DNA of 12,313 nucleotides from Methanosarcinales archaeon (GTDB lineage Archaea; Halobacteriota; Syntropharchaeia; Alkanophagales; Methanospirareceae), in assembly GCA_016649585.1 (NCBI GenBank), contig JAENXH010000028.1:1-12313 (forward strand). The letters run 5' to 3'. A program made the translations under genes and the position numbers. Every line of letters starts with the position of its first letter. Position 1 is the first letter of the stretch. A model generated the notes under the pieces. It did not search any database. It was given only the letters and a program-made list of their open reading frames with translations, and had not been told where the DNA came from. Of this stretch, positions 6,705 through 12,313 are shown piece after piece.

Positions 6705-7103
6705 ATGGAAAGAGTAGAAATAAGGACTAAGGAAAGCACCGAGCTTATTGATATCACACGCGAGGTGAAAGGAATCATCAGCAGTAAACGCGTTGATTCC
6801 GGTGTCTGCGTGGTATTTACAAAGCATACGACTGCGGGGACCATCATAAATGAGAACGAAGCCGGGCTGAAAAACGATATCTTAAAGCTTCTGAACGAGT
6901 TAATCCCAAAAGGTAAAGGCTATCTGCATGATCGAATAGATAACAACGCGCATTCGCATCTCAGGGCCGTTGTGCTCGGATCGAGTGTAACTATACCGAT
7001 AGAGAACTGTGCGTTAGCGCTTGGAACCTGGCAGAGTATCATGTTCGTTGAATGCGACGGGCCTCGCCGGAGAGAAGTCTGTGTGGCAGTTATTGAAGGG
7101 TAA
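6705..7103 (+). CDS. YjbQ/UPF0047 family protein (secondary thiamine-phosphate synthase type)
   Basis: A 132-residue single-domain protein, the usual length for the YjbQ (UPF0047, COG0432) family. Conserved pieces are in order: FTKHTTAGTIINENE (38-52), the metal-site-like YLHDRIDNNAHSHLRA (73-88), IPI (97-99), LGTWQSIMFVECDGPR (106-121). Family members have been reported to show weak thiamine-phosphate synthase activity in place of ThiE, but their main biological role is not established; the clustered histidines and acidic residues suggest a metal site. The gene stands alone on the plus strand, divergent from thrS and convergent with the receiver gene 26 bases downstream. A TTTTT run at 7119-7123 just past the stop could terminate it. 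Family assignment is secure, function is not. Confidence 0.9.
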   Translation: MERVEIRTKESTELIDITREVKGIISSKRVDSGVCVVFTKHTTAGTIINENEAGLKNDILKLLNELIPKGKGYLHDRIDNNAHSHLRAVVLGSSVTIPIENCALALGTWQSIMFVECDGPRRREVCVAVIEG

Positions 7104-7129
7104 TTGCTCAAATTTCGATTTTTAAAAGG

Positions 7130-7546
7130 CTACAACTCGTGCGACTTCAGGTCTTTGCCAAAAGTGTTCAGAGTATTAACAATAGTTTCCACTGTCCAGC
7201 TCCAGTCTGCGTATTTGCCTATTGTCCCCTTCGCACCCGCTTTGAGTGCCTCGCTTTCTGTCTCTGTTCCAGCATAGGCGGTGAACAGGTAAATGTTCGC
7301 TTTTGGATTGTTTTCAATTATCCTTCTGGTTGCCTCAGCACCGTCCATCACAGGCATTTTGAGGTCCATTATCACGAGATCTGGTTTCTGACCGTCGCGT
7401 ACCAGTTTGCTGTACATTTCAACTCCCGCCGCGCCATTCTTGGCAGAGTGCACGGTGAACGTGTGCCCCCTAACCCGCTCTAAAAAAGTGGGTAGTAGTT
7501 TGTGAAAAGCTTCCTCGTCATCCACAAGCAAGATAGTATATTCCAT
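7130..7546 (-). CDS. Stand-alone response regulator receiver protein
   Basis: A 138-residue protein made of a single CheY-like receiver domain with no output domain. The acidic pocket is Asp9-Asp10 (LLVDDEE), the phosphorylated residue is Asp61 (PDLVIMDLKMPVMDG), the switch threonine is Thr89 (LFTAYAG), and the conserved lysine is Lys111 (GTIGKYAD), so all active residues are present. It probably relays phosphate or controls a partner protein, as such lone receivers often do in methanogenic archaea. Its ATG follows the stop of the small upstream ORF by only 2 bases. Its ribosome site, GGAGG with a second GAGGG, lies inside the last codons of that ORF, so the two are translationally linked. 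No complete histidine kinase is in the window. Confidence 0.92.
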   Translation of the reverse strand: MEYTILLVDDEEAFHKLLPTFLERVRGHTFTVHSAKNGAAGVEMYSKLVRDGQKPDLVIMDLKMPVMDGAEATRRIIENNPKANIYLFTAYAGTETESEALKAGAKGTIGKYADWSWTVETIVNTLNTFGKDLKSHEL

Positions 7547-7548
7547 TT

Positions 7549-7767
7549 TTATCCCTCGCCTCCTCCTTCTTTACCCTCCTCTAAATACTTCCCAGCCAGT
7601 GCATCCCGCACCAGTTTCTGGACTTCCTCGTTTCTTTCACGTATTATCTGTATTCTCTCTTTTTGTTTCTCGTCAAGATTGCTGCGTTCAAATGATAATT
7701 GTAAGCATCCTTGTAAGCATCCACCAATGATAGATAATTTTGTATTTCTCTTTTCGTTCCAGCTCAA
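7549..7767 (-). CDS. Small ORF resembling a histidine-kinase dimerisation domain fragment
   Basis: An open frame of 72 codons starting at TTG, directly upstream of the receiver gene. I see a helix-turn-helix-like pair: NTKLSIIGGCLQGCLQLSFE (8-27) and LDEKQKERIQIIRERNEEVQ (31-50) plus KLVRDALAG. This pattern resembles the two helices of a HisKA domain, whose second helix often reads L-EEQ-E---I----E-L--LV-DLL. The position where HisKA has its phosphorylated histidine appears to be Glu5, and there is no ATPase domain. The tail (EEGKEGGGEG) overlaps the receiver's ribosome site. A competing 31-codon frame starts at ATG 7783 with a GAGG ribosome site and reads out of frame into this ORF. It may be a kinase remnant, a tiny regulatory protein or not expressed; resemblance judged by eye. 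Confidence 0.4.
   Translation of the reverse strand: MSWNEKRNTKLSIIGGCLQGCLQLSFERSNLDEKQKERIQIIRERNEEVQKLVRDALAGKYLEEGKEGGGEG
7699..7722. repeat. Perfect 12-base tandem duplication
   Basis: TTGTAAGCATCC occurs twice in a row, exactly. It lies inside the small kinase-like ORF, where it adds four residues without changing frame (CLQGCLQL), and looks like a recent slippage duplication. Confidence 0.9.
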
Positions 7768-7817
7768 ATAGTATTCCCTTCATATTATTCAAATCCTCTA
7801 TGTTTTAAAGTAAGAAC

Positions 7818-7825
7818 TATAAACT
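7818..7825. promoter_or_regulatory. TATA element between the tRNA gene and the receiver operon
   Basis: CTATAAAC on the plus strand reads GTTTATAG on the minus strand. It is about 35-40 bases before the tRNA 5' end (plus), which would give a short pre-tRNA leader. On the minus strand it is about 38 bases before the ATG at 7783 and its GAGG site. It may serve one or both directions. Confidence 0.4.
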
Positions 7826-7859
7826 TCCCTTTTTTGATTGAAAAGAAAAGTTTTGTTTT

Positions 7860-7931
7860 GCCCCAGTGTGGTAATGGATATCCCTTGGGCTTGCGGAGCC
7901 CAAGATCCGGGTTCGATTCCCGGCTGGGGCA
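7860..7931 (+). tRNA. tRNA-Arg (anticodon GCG)
   Basis: A complete cloverleaf can be drawn. The acceptor stem GCCCCAG (7860-7866) pairs fully with CTGGGGC (7924-7930), followed by discriminator A7931. The anticodon stem TGGGC (7886-7890) pairs with GCCCA (7898-7902) around loop TTGCGGA, giving anticodon GCG (7893-7895), which reads arginine codons CGC and, by wobble, CGU. The T stem CCGGG (7907-7911) pairs with CCCGG (7919-7923) around TTCGATT. The D arm is weak: only G-C pairs at tRNA positions 11-24 and 12-23 form, with T-C at 10-25 and T-T at 13-22. No intron is present and CCA is not encoded. Confidence 0.93.
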
Positions 7932-7964
7932 CTGTCGTCAGGTAATGAAAAGTGCGAAATTCTC

Positions 7965-7988
7965 GTGAAAATCAGTGTAATCTGTGGT
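7965..7988. repeat. Degenerate AATCTGTG-type repeat after the tRNA
   Basis: AATCAGTGT is followed directly by AATCTGTGG, two 9-base units differing at two positions, in the 57-base gap between the tRNA and the tatD stop. The flanking CTCGTGAAA and GGTTC resemble, from memory, a short intergenic repeat type (CACAGATTACACAGATT on the other strand) seen in many unrelated prokaryotic genomes. Only one partial copy is in this window. Confidence 0.5.
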
Positions 7989-8774
7989 TCACTTCAACTC
8001 AACCCCGAACAACCGCTCAAAATTTTGCTCTATTTCTCCCTCTACCGTCTTTACGTCACTCTTTTTCTGCCTCGCTATCTCCTCGTACACCGCTTTTACA
8101 TTCTGCGGAACATTTCTCTCATTTTCGTCAGGTGAAAGATACGGGGCATCGGTCTCAGTGAGTAAATGTGAAAGCGGTATTCGCTTCGCCACCTTCTTCA
8201 TGCTCTTGCTTCTCATGATTGACGTCGGCAGTGATATGTAATAGCCCTCCTCGCATATTGTCTCTGCAACTCCTGGTTTTCCGGTGAAACAATGAAAAAC
8301 CGCTTTCTTTATGTCCTCATCCGAAATAATCTTCAAACCTTCTTCTATCGCCTCGCTACCCGTGCCACGCAGGTGGAGCACAACCGGTAAATCAAACTCC
8401 TTCGCCAACCCGAGAAATTCCACAAATACTTCTTGCGTCCTCTTCAACTTCAGTGGGTCCCTTACCCAATGATAATCAAGCCCTATCTCGCCGATACCCA
8501 CGATCTTTCGCTTGTTCTCACTGATAAATTCCGCATAGTGCTCTATCTCCTGATCCGTTTTCCCCGATACGTGTATTGGATGCAGTCCGAGAGTAACGAA
8601 AATGAAATCTTCGTGCATTGCTGCAAGCTCTAACGTCTTTTTTGCGTCTTCAGGCTCCACGCCGCTTATCACCACGCCGTTCAACACCTGCTTCGCATCT
8701 GCTATTACCTGCTCCCGATCAGTGTCGTATTCCTTAAAGGTCAAATGACAGTGTATATCTATGATTTCAATCAC
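7989..8774 (-). CDS. TatD-family metal-dependent hydrolase (DNase)
   Basis: About 261 residues, a TIM-barrel amidohydrolase-fold enzyme. TatD proteins are Mg-dependent nucleases, reported to have 3'-5' exonuclease or repair-related activity. The full metal site is visible: His8 and His10 (DIHCHLT), Glu96 (GIGEIGLDYHW), His134 (VVLHLRG), His161 (VFHCFTG) and Asp209 (LLTETDAPYLSP). YH after the glutamate motif and the length are normal for the family. The start is uncertain. The open frame can begin only at GTG 8774, but that GTG lies inside the strongest ribosome site, GAGGTGAT. An AUC codon at 8765, 4 bases after that site, would give MIDIHCH, the usual TatD beginning. The gene stands alone, 110 bases past the coiled-coil gene. 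Confidence 0.9.
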   Translation of the reverse strand: MIEIIDIHCHLTFKEYDTDREQVIADAKQVLNGVVISGVEPEDAKKTLELAAMHEDFIFVTLGLHPIHVSGKTDQEIEHYAEFISENKRKIVGIGEIGLDYHWVRDPLKLKRTQEVFVEFLGLAKEFDLPVVLHLRGTGSEAIEEGLKIISDEDIKKAVFHCFTGKPGVAETICEEGYYISLPTSIMRSKSMKKVAKRIPLSHLLTETDAPYLSPDENERNVPQNVKAVYEEIARQKKSDVKTVEGEIEQNFERLFGVELK

Positions 8775-8782
8775 CTCACACT

Positions 8783-8808
8783 TTTTCTTTTTTTACAAAA
8801 AAAGAAAA
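8783..8808. repeat. A/T-rich perfect inverted repeat upstream of tatD
   Basis: Twelve-base arms TTTTCTTTTTTT (8783-8794) and AAAAAAAGAAAA (8797-8808) flank a 2-base AC centre, 9 bases before the GTG at 8774. On the minus strand it could be a hairpin in the tatD leader, or a T-tract terminator for the coiled-coil gene upstream. A similar element is in the thrS leader. Confidence 0.55.
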
Positions 8809-8831
8809 CCTGTGCTAAAAGAAAAACCTGT
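8800..8831. repeat. Direct repeat AAAAGAAAACCTGT
   Basis: AAAAGAAAACCTGT (8800-8813) is repeated as AAAAGAAAAACCTGT (8817-8831), the copies differing by one extra A, with three bases between. The first copy is the right arm of the inverted repeat plus CCTGT. It could be a binding site upstream of tatD or a local duplication. Confidence 0.5.
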
Positions 8832-8860
8832 TTTCCAGCGAAGCCGCAAAGCAATTTTGG

Positions 8861-8881
8861 TAAAACTTTTTTCTAAAAAAG
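8861..8881 (-). promoter_or_regulatory. A/T palindrome with TATA-like GTTTTA after the coiled-coil gene
   Basis: CTTTTTT (8866-8872) and AAAAAAG (8875-8881) form a perfect inverted repeat with a 2-base centre, starting 3 bases after the coiled-coil gene's stop. On the minus strand it reads CTTTTTTAGAAAAAAGTTTTA: the T-run could end the pyrB-glyA transcript, and the purine run followed by GTTTTA could be the tatD promoter, as at thrS. Confidence 0.4.
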
Positions 8882-8883
8882 CA

Positions 8884-9750
8884 TTATTTGAGACCCATCT
8901 CAGACCTTTGAAACAGTAGCAAATCTTCCGTGCTTATCTTCTCTCCTTCTCTAAACTTCTCATAAATACCTTTTGCCTTCTTCCTCGCTTCCATCCTCTC
9001 CCGGAATCCCCAATCTTCTCTTATCTTCCGCCTCAGCCCACCTATTACACGGTCGAAGTCCTTTGTGTCGCGGAGATGCCGGATATGACGCTTGTGAGCT
9101 TCATCCGCTTCCTGCTGTACCTCCAAGAAAAGCCGGTGTGCCTCATCAGCCTTCTCTCTTATCCTATCCGCTTCTTTGAAGGAATCCACCATCTTATCAT
9201 GGCATTCGTGAGACACTTTTACGAGGTTTATCACCTCTTCGTGGTATTTATCCGATTCTACCCTGTACTTCTGCGCATTCTTCAGTAATTCTGTCAACTT
9301 CTTGTCCTTCTCCAGTTCCTTCTCCATTCGATCGAACTCTCGTCTCAGCTCCGTTATCCTCGCCACCAATTTCTTCTCCTTATCCTTGCTCAGCACCTCT
9401 ACCTGCTGCCTCAGCTCTAACTCAGCTATTCGCTCTCTAAGCCCCTCAAAAGCTTGTATGCTCTGCAGGTCATTACGTTTACGCTGCTTCTCTACCATGA
9501 CGTAGTATGAAGACGCCTTTCTGTTCAATTCGCCACGCTTCGTCTTCTTACTCGCTATCAGCTTTTCATATTCCTCTCGTTGCTGTTTAAACCCCTTTGC
9601 CTTCTCTACCGCTTCTTTTATTCGGCCGTTCAACTCGTCTCGTAACTCTGACCACTTACTTGCTTCGGAATTCAACTCAGTCCTTCGTACCTTATACTCC
9701 TCCGCCTTCTTTATTATTTCCGTTCTCCGTTCTTCTAACTCCTCAAGCAT
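8884..9750 (-). CDS. Conserved archaeal coiled-coil protein (COG1340-like)
   Basis: A 288-residue, highly charged, almost wholly helical protein with no signal peptide or membrane segment. Residues 1 to about 235 are long heptad-rich coiled coil, heavy in K, E, R and Q (for example LEELEERRTEIIKKAEEYK, KQQREEYEKLIASKKTKRGE). A short C-terminal module follows (AKGIYEKFREGEKISTEDLL, 259-278, then LFQRSEMG); this 'G-E-K-[IL]-S-T-E-D-L-L' ending is what I recall of the archaeal COG1340-type coiled-coil proteins. Some databases mislabel them phosphoserine phosphatase; no such motif is present. Its job is unknown; a structural or ribosome/chromosome-associated role would be a guess. It starts 26 bases after the glyA stop with AAGGTAAGGTGA upstream, so it is probably the last gene of the pyrB-glyA operon. 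Confidence 0.82.
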   Translation of the reverse strand: MLEELEERRTEIIKKAEEYKVRRTELNSEASKWSELRDELNGRIKEAVEKAKGFKQQREEYEKLIASKKTKRGELNRKASSYYVMVEKQRKRNDLQSIQAFEGLRERIAELELRQQVEVLSKDKEKKLVARITELRREFDRMEKELEKDKKLTELLKNAQKYRVESDKYHEEVINLVKVSHECHDKMVDSFKEADRIREKADEAHRLFLEVQQEADEAHKRHIRHLRDTKDFDRVIGGLRRKIREDWGFRERMEARKKAKGIYEKFREGEKISTEDLLLFQRSEMGLK

Positions 9751-9776
9751 CCTTAATTATATCATTCACCTTACCT

Positions 9777-11090
9777 TTATAAATACTCACTTAATTTTAG
9801 CTCCAGAAATTTGTACGCATCCTTTCCGTCGAAGCAATACTTTACCTCCTGAAACCCTTTTCTTAACTCTTTAACCTCCTCCTTTACCCTATTTACCTCC
9901 GCTTTCGCTCTTACAGCCCGCGTTATAAGCGATGCGATTTCCCTCATCTCAGAGTCCTTCATCCCTATCCTCGTTAGCTCCTGCACACCAAACCTGATCC
10001 CTGTTGGCTTATCCGGGTCTTTATCGGAAGGCAGCAGGTTCTTATTTATAATGATATTTGCACGCTCCAATTTTTGGGCAACTGCAGCGCCACCACCGTA
10101 CTTGAGAACGTCAATTGCAATTTGATGTGACTCGGTAAATCCTTTATGCTCGCATAAAACATCAAAACCCACCTCATATAAACACTGTGCTAATACTTTT
10201 GCATTTGTTATTGTCTGAGCGGCGTATGCTTTACCGAACTCCAACATCTCAGCTAAAGTGACTGCTAAGCCCGCAACATGATGCAGATGATGGTTGCTCA
10301 CCGTACCGGGAAATACTGCCCGCTCTATTTTCTCCTTTATCTCCTCCTTACATAGTATTATCGCACCCTGAGGACCCGGGAAGGTTTTATGCGTGCTGCT
10401 CGTGATAACATCTGCTCCTTCACGTAACGGATCCTGAAATCGATTGCCCGCTATAAGCCCTAATACATGAGAAGCGTCATAGACTATCTTTGCCCCAACC
10501 TCATCCGCCGCTGCCCTTGCCTCCGAAACAGGATGAGGGAATAGGAAAAGACTGCATCCAAACAGTAAGAGCGAAGGCTTTTTTAGCTTTATCTCCTTCA
10601 GCATCTTCGCAGTATCTATATTCATCTCTTTTACATCAAACGGGAACGTTTCTAAGACTAAATCTCGCATAGCCGGGATAGAATACTTTGAATGACTTAT
10701 ATGTCCTCCGTTAGGTACGGACAGTGCCATCATTCTGTCCCGTGGCGAAGTAAGAGCAAAGAGAGCAGCAATATTCGCATTTACACCTGAAACCGGCTTC
10801 ACGTTTACATGCTCAGCATCAAAAAGTTCTTTTGCATACCGTATTGCCTTTTCTTCTATCTCATCTATGTATTTGCATCCCTGGTAAAACCTGTTTCCAA
10901 CGTCCCCTTCCGCATATCGGTGCGACAAATCGGAAGCGAGAAGCATCCTTACAGGGTTACTGGTAATGTTCTCACTCGCTATCAACGGCAATGCGTTTGT
11001 ATACAGTTCATGATGGTTCCTTACCGCGTCTATAACGCTTTCTATCTCCTCTTGCATATCTATCAGTACCATCCTTTCTTTTTCTTCCAC
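9777..11090 (-). CDS. glyA: Serine hydroxymethyltransferase (GlyA)
   Basis: About 437 residues, a pyridoxal-phosphate enzyme that interconverts serine and glycine and loads a one-carbon unit on a pterin carrier; in methanogen relatives this may be tetrahydromethanopterin (inference). Visible motifs are LPLIASEN (34-41), HRYAEGDVGNRFYQG (57-71), NGGHISH (127-133), YDASHVLGL with cofactor-binding Asp205 and His208, and TSSTHKTFPGPQG with the PLP lysine Lys235. The first in-frame start is GTG 11090, with GAAGG 7 bases upstream; ATG at 11072 is an alternative that would shorten it by six residues. The C-terminal 40 residues are charged (RVKEEVKELRKGFQEVKYCF) and end in KLSEYL. It follows pyrB by 23 bases and precedes the coiled-coil gene by 26, giving one probable operon. 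Confidence 0.95.
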   Translation of the reverse strand: MEEKERMVLIDMQEEIESVIDAVRNHHELYTNALPLIASENITSNPVRMLLASDLSHRYAEGDVGNRFYQGCKYIDEIEEKAIRYAKELFDAEHVNVKPVSGVNANIAALFALTSPRDRMMALSVPNGGHISHSKYSIPAMRDLVLETFPFDVKEMNIDTAKMLKEIKLKKPSLLLFGCSLFLFPHPVSEARAAADEVGAKIVYDASHVLGLIAGNRFQDPLREGADVITSSTHKTFPGPQGAIILCKEEIKEKIERAVFPGTVSNHHLHHVAGLAVTLAEMLEFGKAYAAQTITNAKVLAQCLYEVGFDVLCEHKGFTESHQIAIDVLKYGGGAAVAQKLERANIIINKNLLPSDKDPDKPTGIRFGVQELTRIGMKDSEMREIASLITRAVRAKAEVNRVKEEVKELRKGFQEVKYCFDGKDAYKFLELKLSEYL

Positions 11091-11113
11091 TTTCTTGCCT
11101 TCACTTTCTATTT

Positions 11114-12043
11114 TTAACGTTCCAATAATATAGAAAGAACTGCCATTCTCACTGGAATACCGTAGAACGCCTGAATGAAATACTGTGCATTTTTTGTTTG
11201 GTCTACTTCTGCATCTATCTCGTCAATCTTTGGGAGTGGATGCAAAATTACCACCTCTGCATTCTCCTTTATCAGGTCGGTGGTTATGCGATAAGTCCCC
11301 GCAACTTTATTATACTCTGCAGGGTCAGGAAACCTCTCTCGTTGTATTCTCGTTAGGTATAACACGTTTACGTCCTTTATAACCTCTTTTATATCAATGG
11401 ATTCAAAAATATCCGCTCCCGCTTCTTTCAAGTCCATTTTTATCTCTTCTGGCATCTTTAAAGCCTCTGGCGAGACAAAAAACAGCTTTGCACCATATAA
11501 CGACAAAGCATACGCCAGTGAATGTGCCGTCCGCCCATATTTCAGGTCACCTATCAACGCGATCTTGAGTTTGTCAAGCAAGTTCGCCTTTTTAAGGGTG
11601 TATAAATCAAGCAACGTCTGCGTAGGATGTTGCCCCGCACCGTCACCTGCATTTATTACCGGGACTGACGAGAACGAAGCAGCCATTCTTGATGCGCCTT
11701 CCTTTGGATGCCTGAGCGCTATTATGTCGCAATATTTAGAGACAACCCGTATGGTATCTACCAAATTTTCACCTTTAGCTGCGGAACTCGTATCGGGCGA
11801 TGATACGTTTATGACATCCCCGCCTAACCGTTTCATTGCCACTTCAAAGGATAGCCTTGTCCGTGTGCTGGGCTCATAGAAGAGATTAGCGAGTATTTTC
11901 CCTTCTAATAAATCGCTCTTTCTCCCTGCTCCTTTTCCCAAACCCTGTGCGTATATCTCTAACTCCTCTGCTCTGCTTAATATGTAATCTATCTCTTCCT
12001 TCGTGAAATCACGTGTCGAAATGATATGTCTTCTTGTGAGCAT
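11114..12043 (-). CDS. pyrB: Aspartate carbamoyltransferase, catalytic subunit (PyrB)
   Basis: A 309-residue enzyme condensing carbamoyl phosphate with aspartate, the committed step of pyrimidine synthesis. The carbamoyl-phosphate loop is FYEPSTRTRLSFE (55-67). The mobile-loop lysine is Lys90 (SSAAKGENLVDT), then RHP (111-113), GDGAGQHPTQTLLDLYT (133-149), GDLKYGRTAHS (165-175), the aspartate-binding LTRIQRERF (230-238) and HPLPKIDEI (268-276). All key residues are present, and SSAAKGENLVDT distinguishes it from ornithine carbamoyltransferase. The length suits a catalytic chain. The regulatory gene pyrI, often adjacent in archaea, is not here; glyA follows after 23 bases. No clear ribosome site precedes the ATG, so a short or absent leader is likely. 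Confidence 0.96.
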   Translation of the reverse strand: MLTRRHIISTRDFTKEEIDYILSRAEELEIYAQGLGKGAGRKSDLLEGKILANLFYEPSTRTRLSFEVAMKRLGGDVINVSSPDTSSAAKGENLVDTIRVVSKYCDIIALRHPKEGASRMAASFSSVPVINAGDGAGQHPTQTLLDLYTLKKANLLDKLKIALIGDLKYGRTAHSLAYALSLYGAKLFFVSPEALKMPEEIKMDLKEAGADIFESIDIKEVIKDVNVLYLTRIQRERFPDPAEYNKVAGTYRITTDLIKENAEVVILHPLPKIDEIDAEVDQTKNAQYFIQAFYGIPVRMAVLSILLER

Positions 12044-12070
12044 CGCATATAAGAGGATGTAAGAACTACC

Positions 12071-12084
12071 ACGTATAAGTAAAT
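12071..12084 (-). promoter_or_regulatory. Probable promoter of pyrB-glyA-coiled-coil operon
   Basis: On the minus strand TTTACTTATACGT lies about 30-40 bases before the pyrB ATG and just past the T-tract that ends the neighbouring gene. The ACTTATACG part is a plausible TATA box, predicting a start near 12050 and a leader of only a few bases. Confidence 0.4.
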
Positions 12085-12096
12085 TATCCTAAAACG

Positions 12097-12152
12097 TAAA
12101 AAATAAAAAAAAGAGGATGAAAACTAAGATAAGAGAGATCTCTTAGTCTTAG
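12097..12152 (-). terminator. Hairpin plus T-tract terminator of the right-edge gene
   Basis: CTAAGA (12124-12129) with TCTTAG (12147-12152) and AAGAGA (12131-12136) with TCTCTT (12139-12144) stack into a 12-pair stem with a small internal bulge and a 2-base loop. Read on the minus strand it is followed by TTTTCATCC and then TTTTTTTTATTTTTT (to about 12097). It starts 30 bases after the stop of the right-edge gene and insulates it from pyrB. Confidence 0.75.
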
Positions 12153-12181
12153 ATTTGATAACTTCCCATACCCCTTTTTAC

Positions 12182-12313
12182 CTACTCCTTTGCTTTCGTA
12201 ACCATTGTTATTTCCATCGACGAAACGTTCGCCTTATCTCCTCCTTCTCCGGTTAATACCTCTGTTCCTATCTTTATGTCCTTCACTTCTACGCCAGGCA
12301 TGAACTTATTCTT
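12182..12313 (-). CDS. C-terminal fragment of an unrecognised protein
   Basis: The last 43 codons of a gene that enters from beyond the right edge and ends at TAG 12182-12184. The visible residues include KNKFMPGVEVKDIKIGTEVL, then TGEGGDKANVSSMEITMVTK and AKE. It looks like the end of a beta-rich soluble domain with a charged tail; I do not recognise a family. That it is a real coding end is supported by the open frame, ordinary codon use and the strong terminator just downstream. The full sequence is needed to name it. Confidence 0.6.
   Translation of the reverse strand, partial: KNKFMPGVEVKDIKIGTEVLTGEGGDKANVSSMEITMVTKAKE

Noticed and set aside
8973..9782. Several plus-strand open frames rich in L, S and P opposite the coiled-coil gene
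   Set aside because: They are shadows of a K/E-rich gene read antisense, with no ribosome sites.
11397..11879. 160-codon plus-strand frame within pyrB
   Set aside because: The opposite strand encodes a complete aspartate carbamoyltransferase with all motifs.
1..12313. CRISPR array, insertion sequence, prophage or toxin-antitoxin module
   Set aside because: No regularly spaced repeats, transposase or integrase motifs, terminal inverted repeats or paired toxin-antitoxin ORFs were found.

Overview
The window reads as a chromosomal segment of a euryarchaeon, probably an uncultured methanogen- or methanotroph-related lineage (Methanomicrobia/ANME-like). That placement is inference. It rests on an archaeal-type threonyl-tRNA synthetase with the archaeal N-terminal editing domain, TATA boxes 24-31 bases before start codons that lack a Shine-Dalgarno site, archaeal families such as the COG1361 S-layer-like protein, the COG1340-like coiled-coil protein and DUF1614, and a tRNA gene without encoded CCA. 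There is no transposase, integrase, CRISPR array or phage gene. Most genes are on the minus strand.

Layout from left to right. Positions 21-1810 (minus) hold a GbsR/MarR-like winged-helix regulator whose stop overlaps the start of a secreted, membrane-anchored COG1361 protein; an inverted repeat next to the regulator's TATA box is a candidate operator. Next come prephenate dehydrogenase (tyrA) and a DUF1614 membrane protein, both minus. larE (plus) diverges from the DUF1614 gene across 54 bases holding one TATA element. larE converges on, and overlaps by 27 bases, the archaeal threonyl-tRNA synthetase (thrS, minus). A YjbQ-family gene (plus) diverges from thrS. A stand-alone receiver protein (minus) follows, preceded by a small ORF that looks like the relic of a histidine-kinase dimerisation domain. 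A tRNA-Arg(GCG) gene lies on the plus strand and a TatD-family hydrolase on the minus strand. The right-hand block is a probable minus-strand operon, pyrB - glyA - coiled-coil protein, with gaps of 23 and 26 bases. At the right edge is the C-terminal end of an unrecognised minus-strand gene, followed by a strong hairpin plus T-tract terminator.

Functionally this is mostly housekeeping: aromatic amino acid, pyrimidine and one-carbon metabolism, tRNA charging, sulfur transfer for a cofactor, envelope and signalling. I do not see a convincing new multi-gene system. The points most worth a second look are the start of tatD (GTG inside its own ribosome binding site, or a non-standard AUC start), the kinase-like relic beside the receiver, the candidate operator of the GbsR-like regulator, the hairpin in the thrS leader, the degenerate 'AATCTGTG' repeat after the tRNA, and the repeated A/G-rich palindromes between genes.
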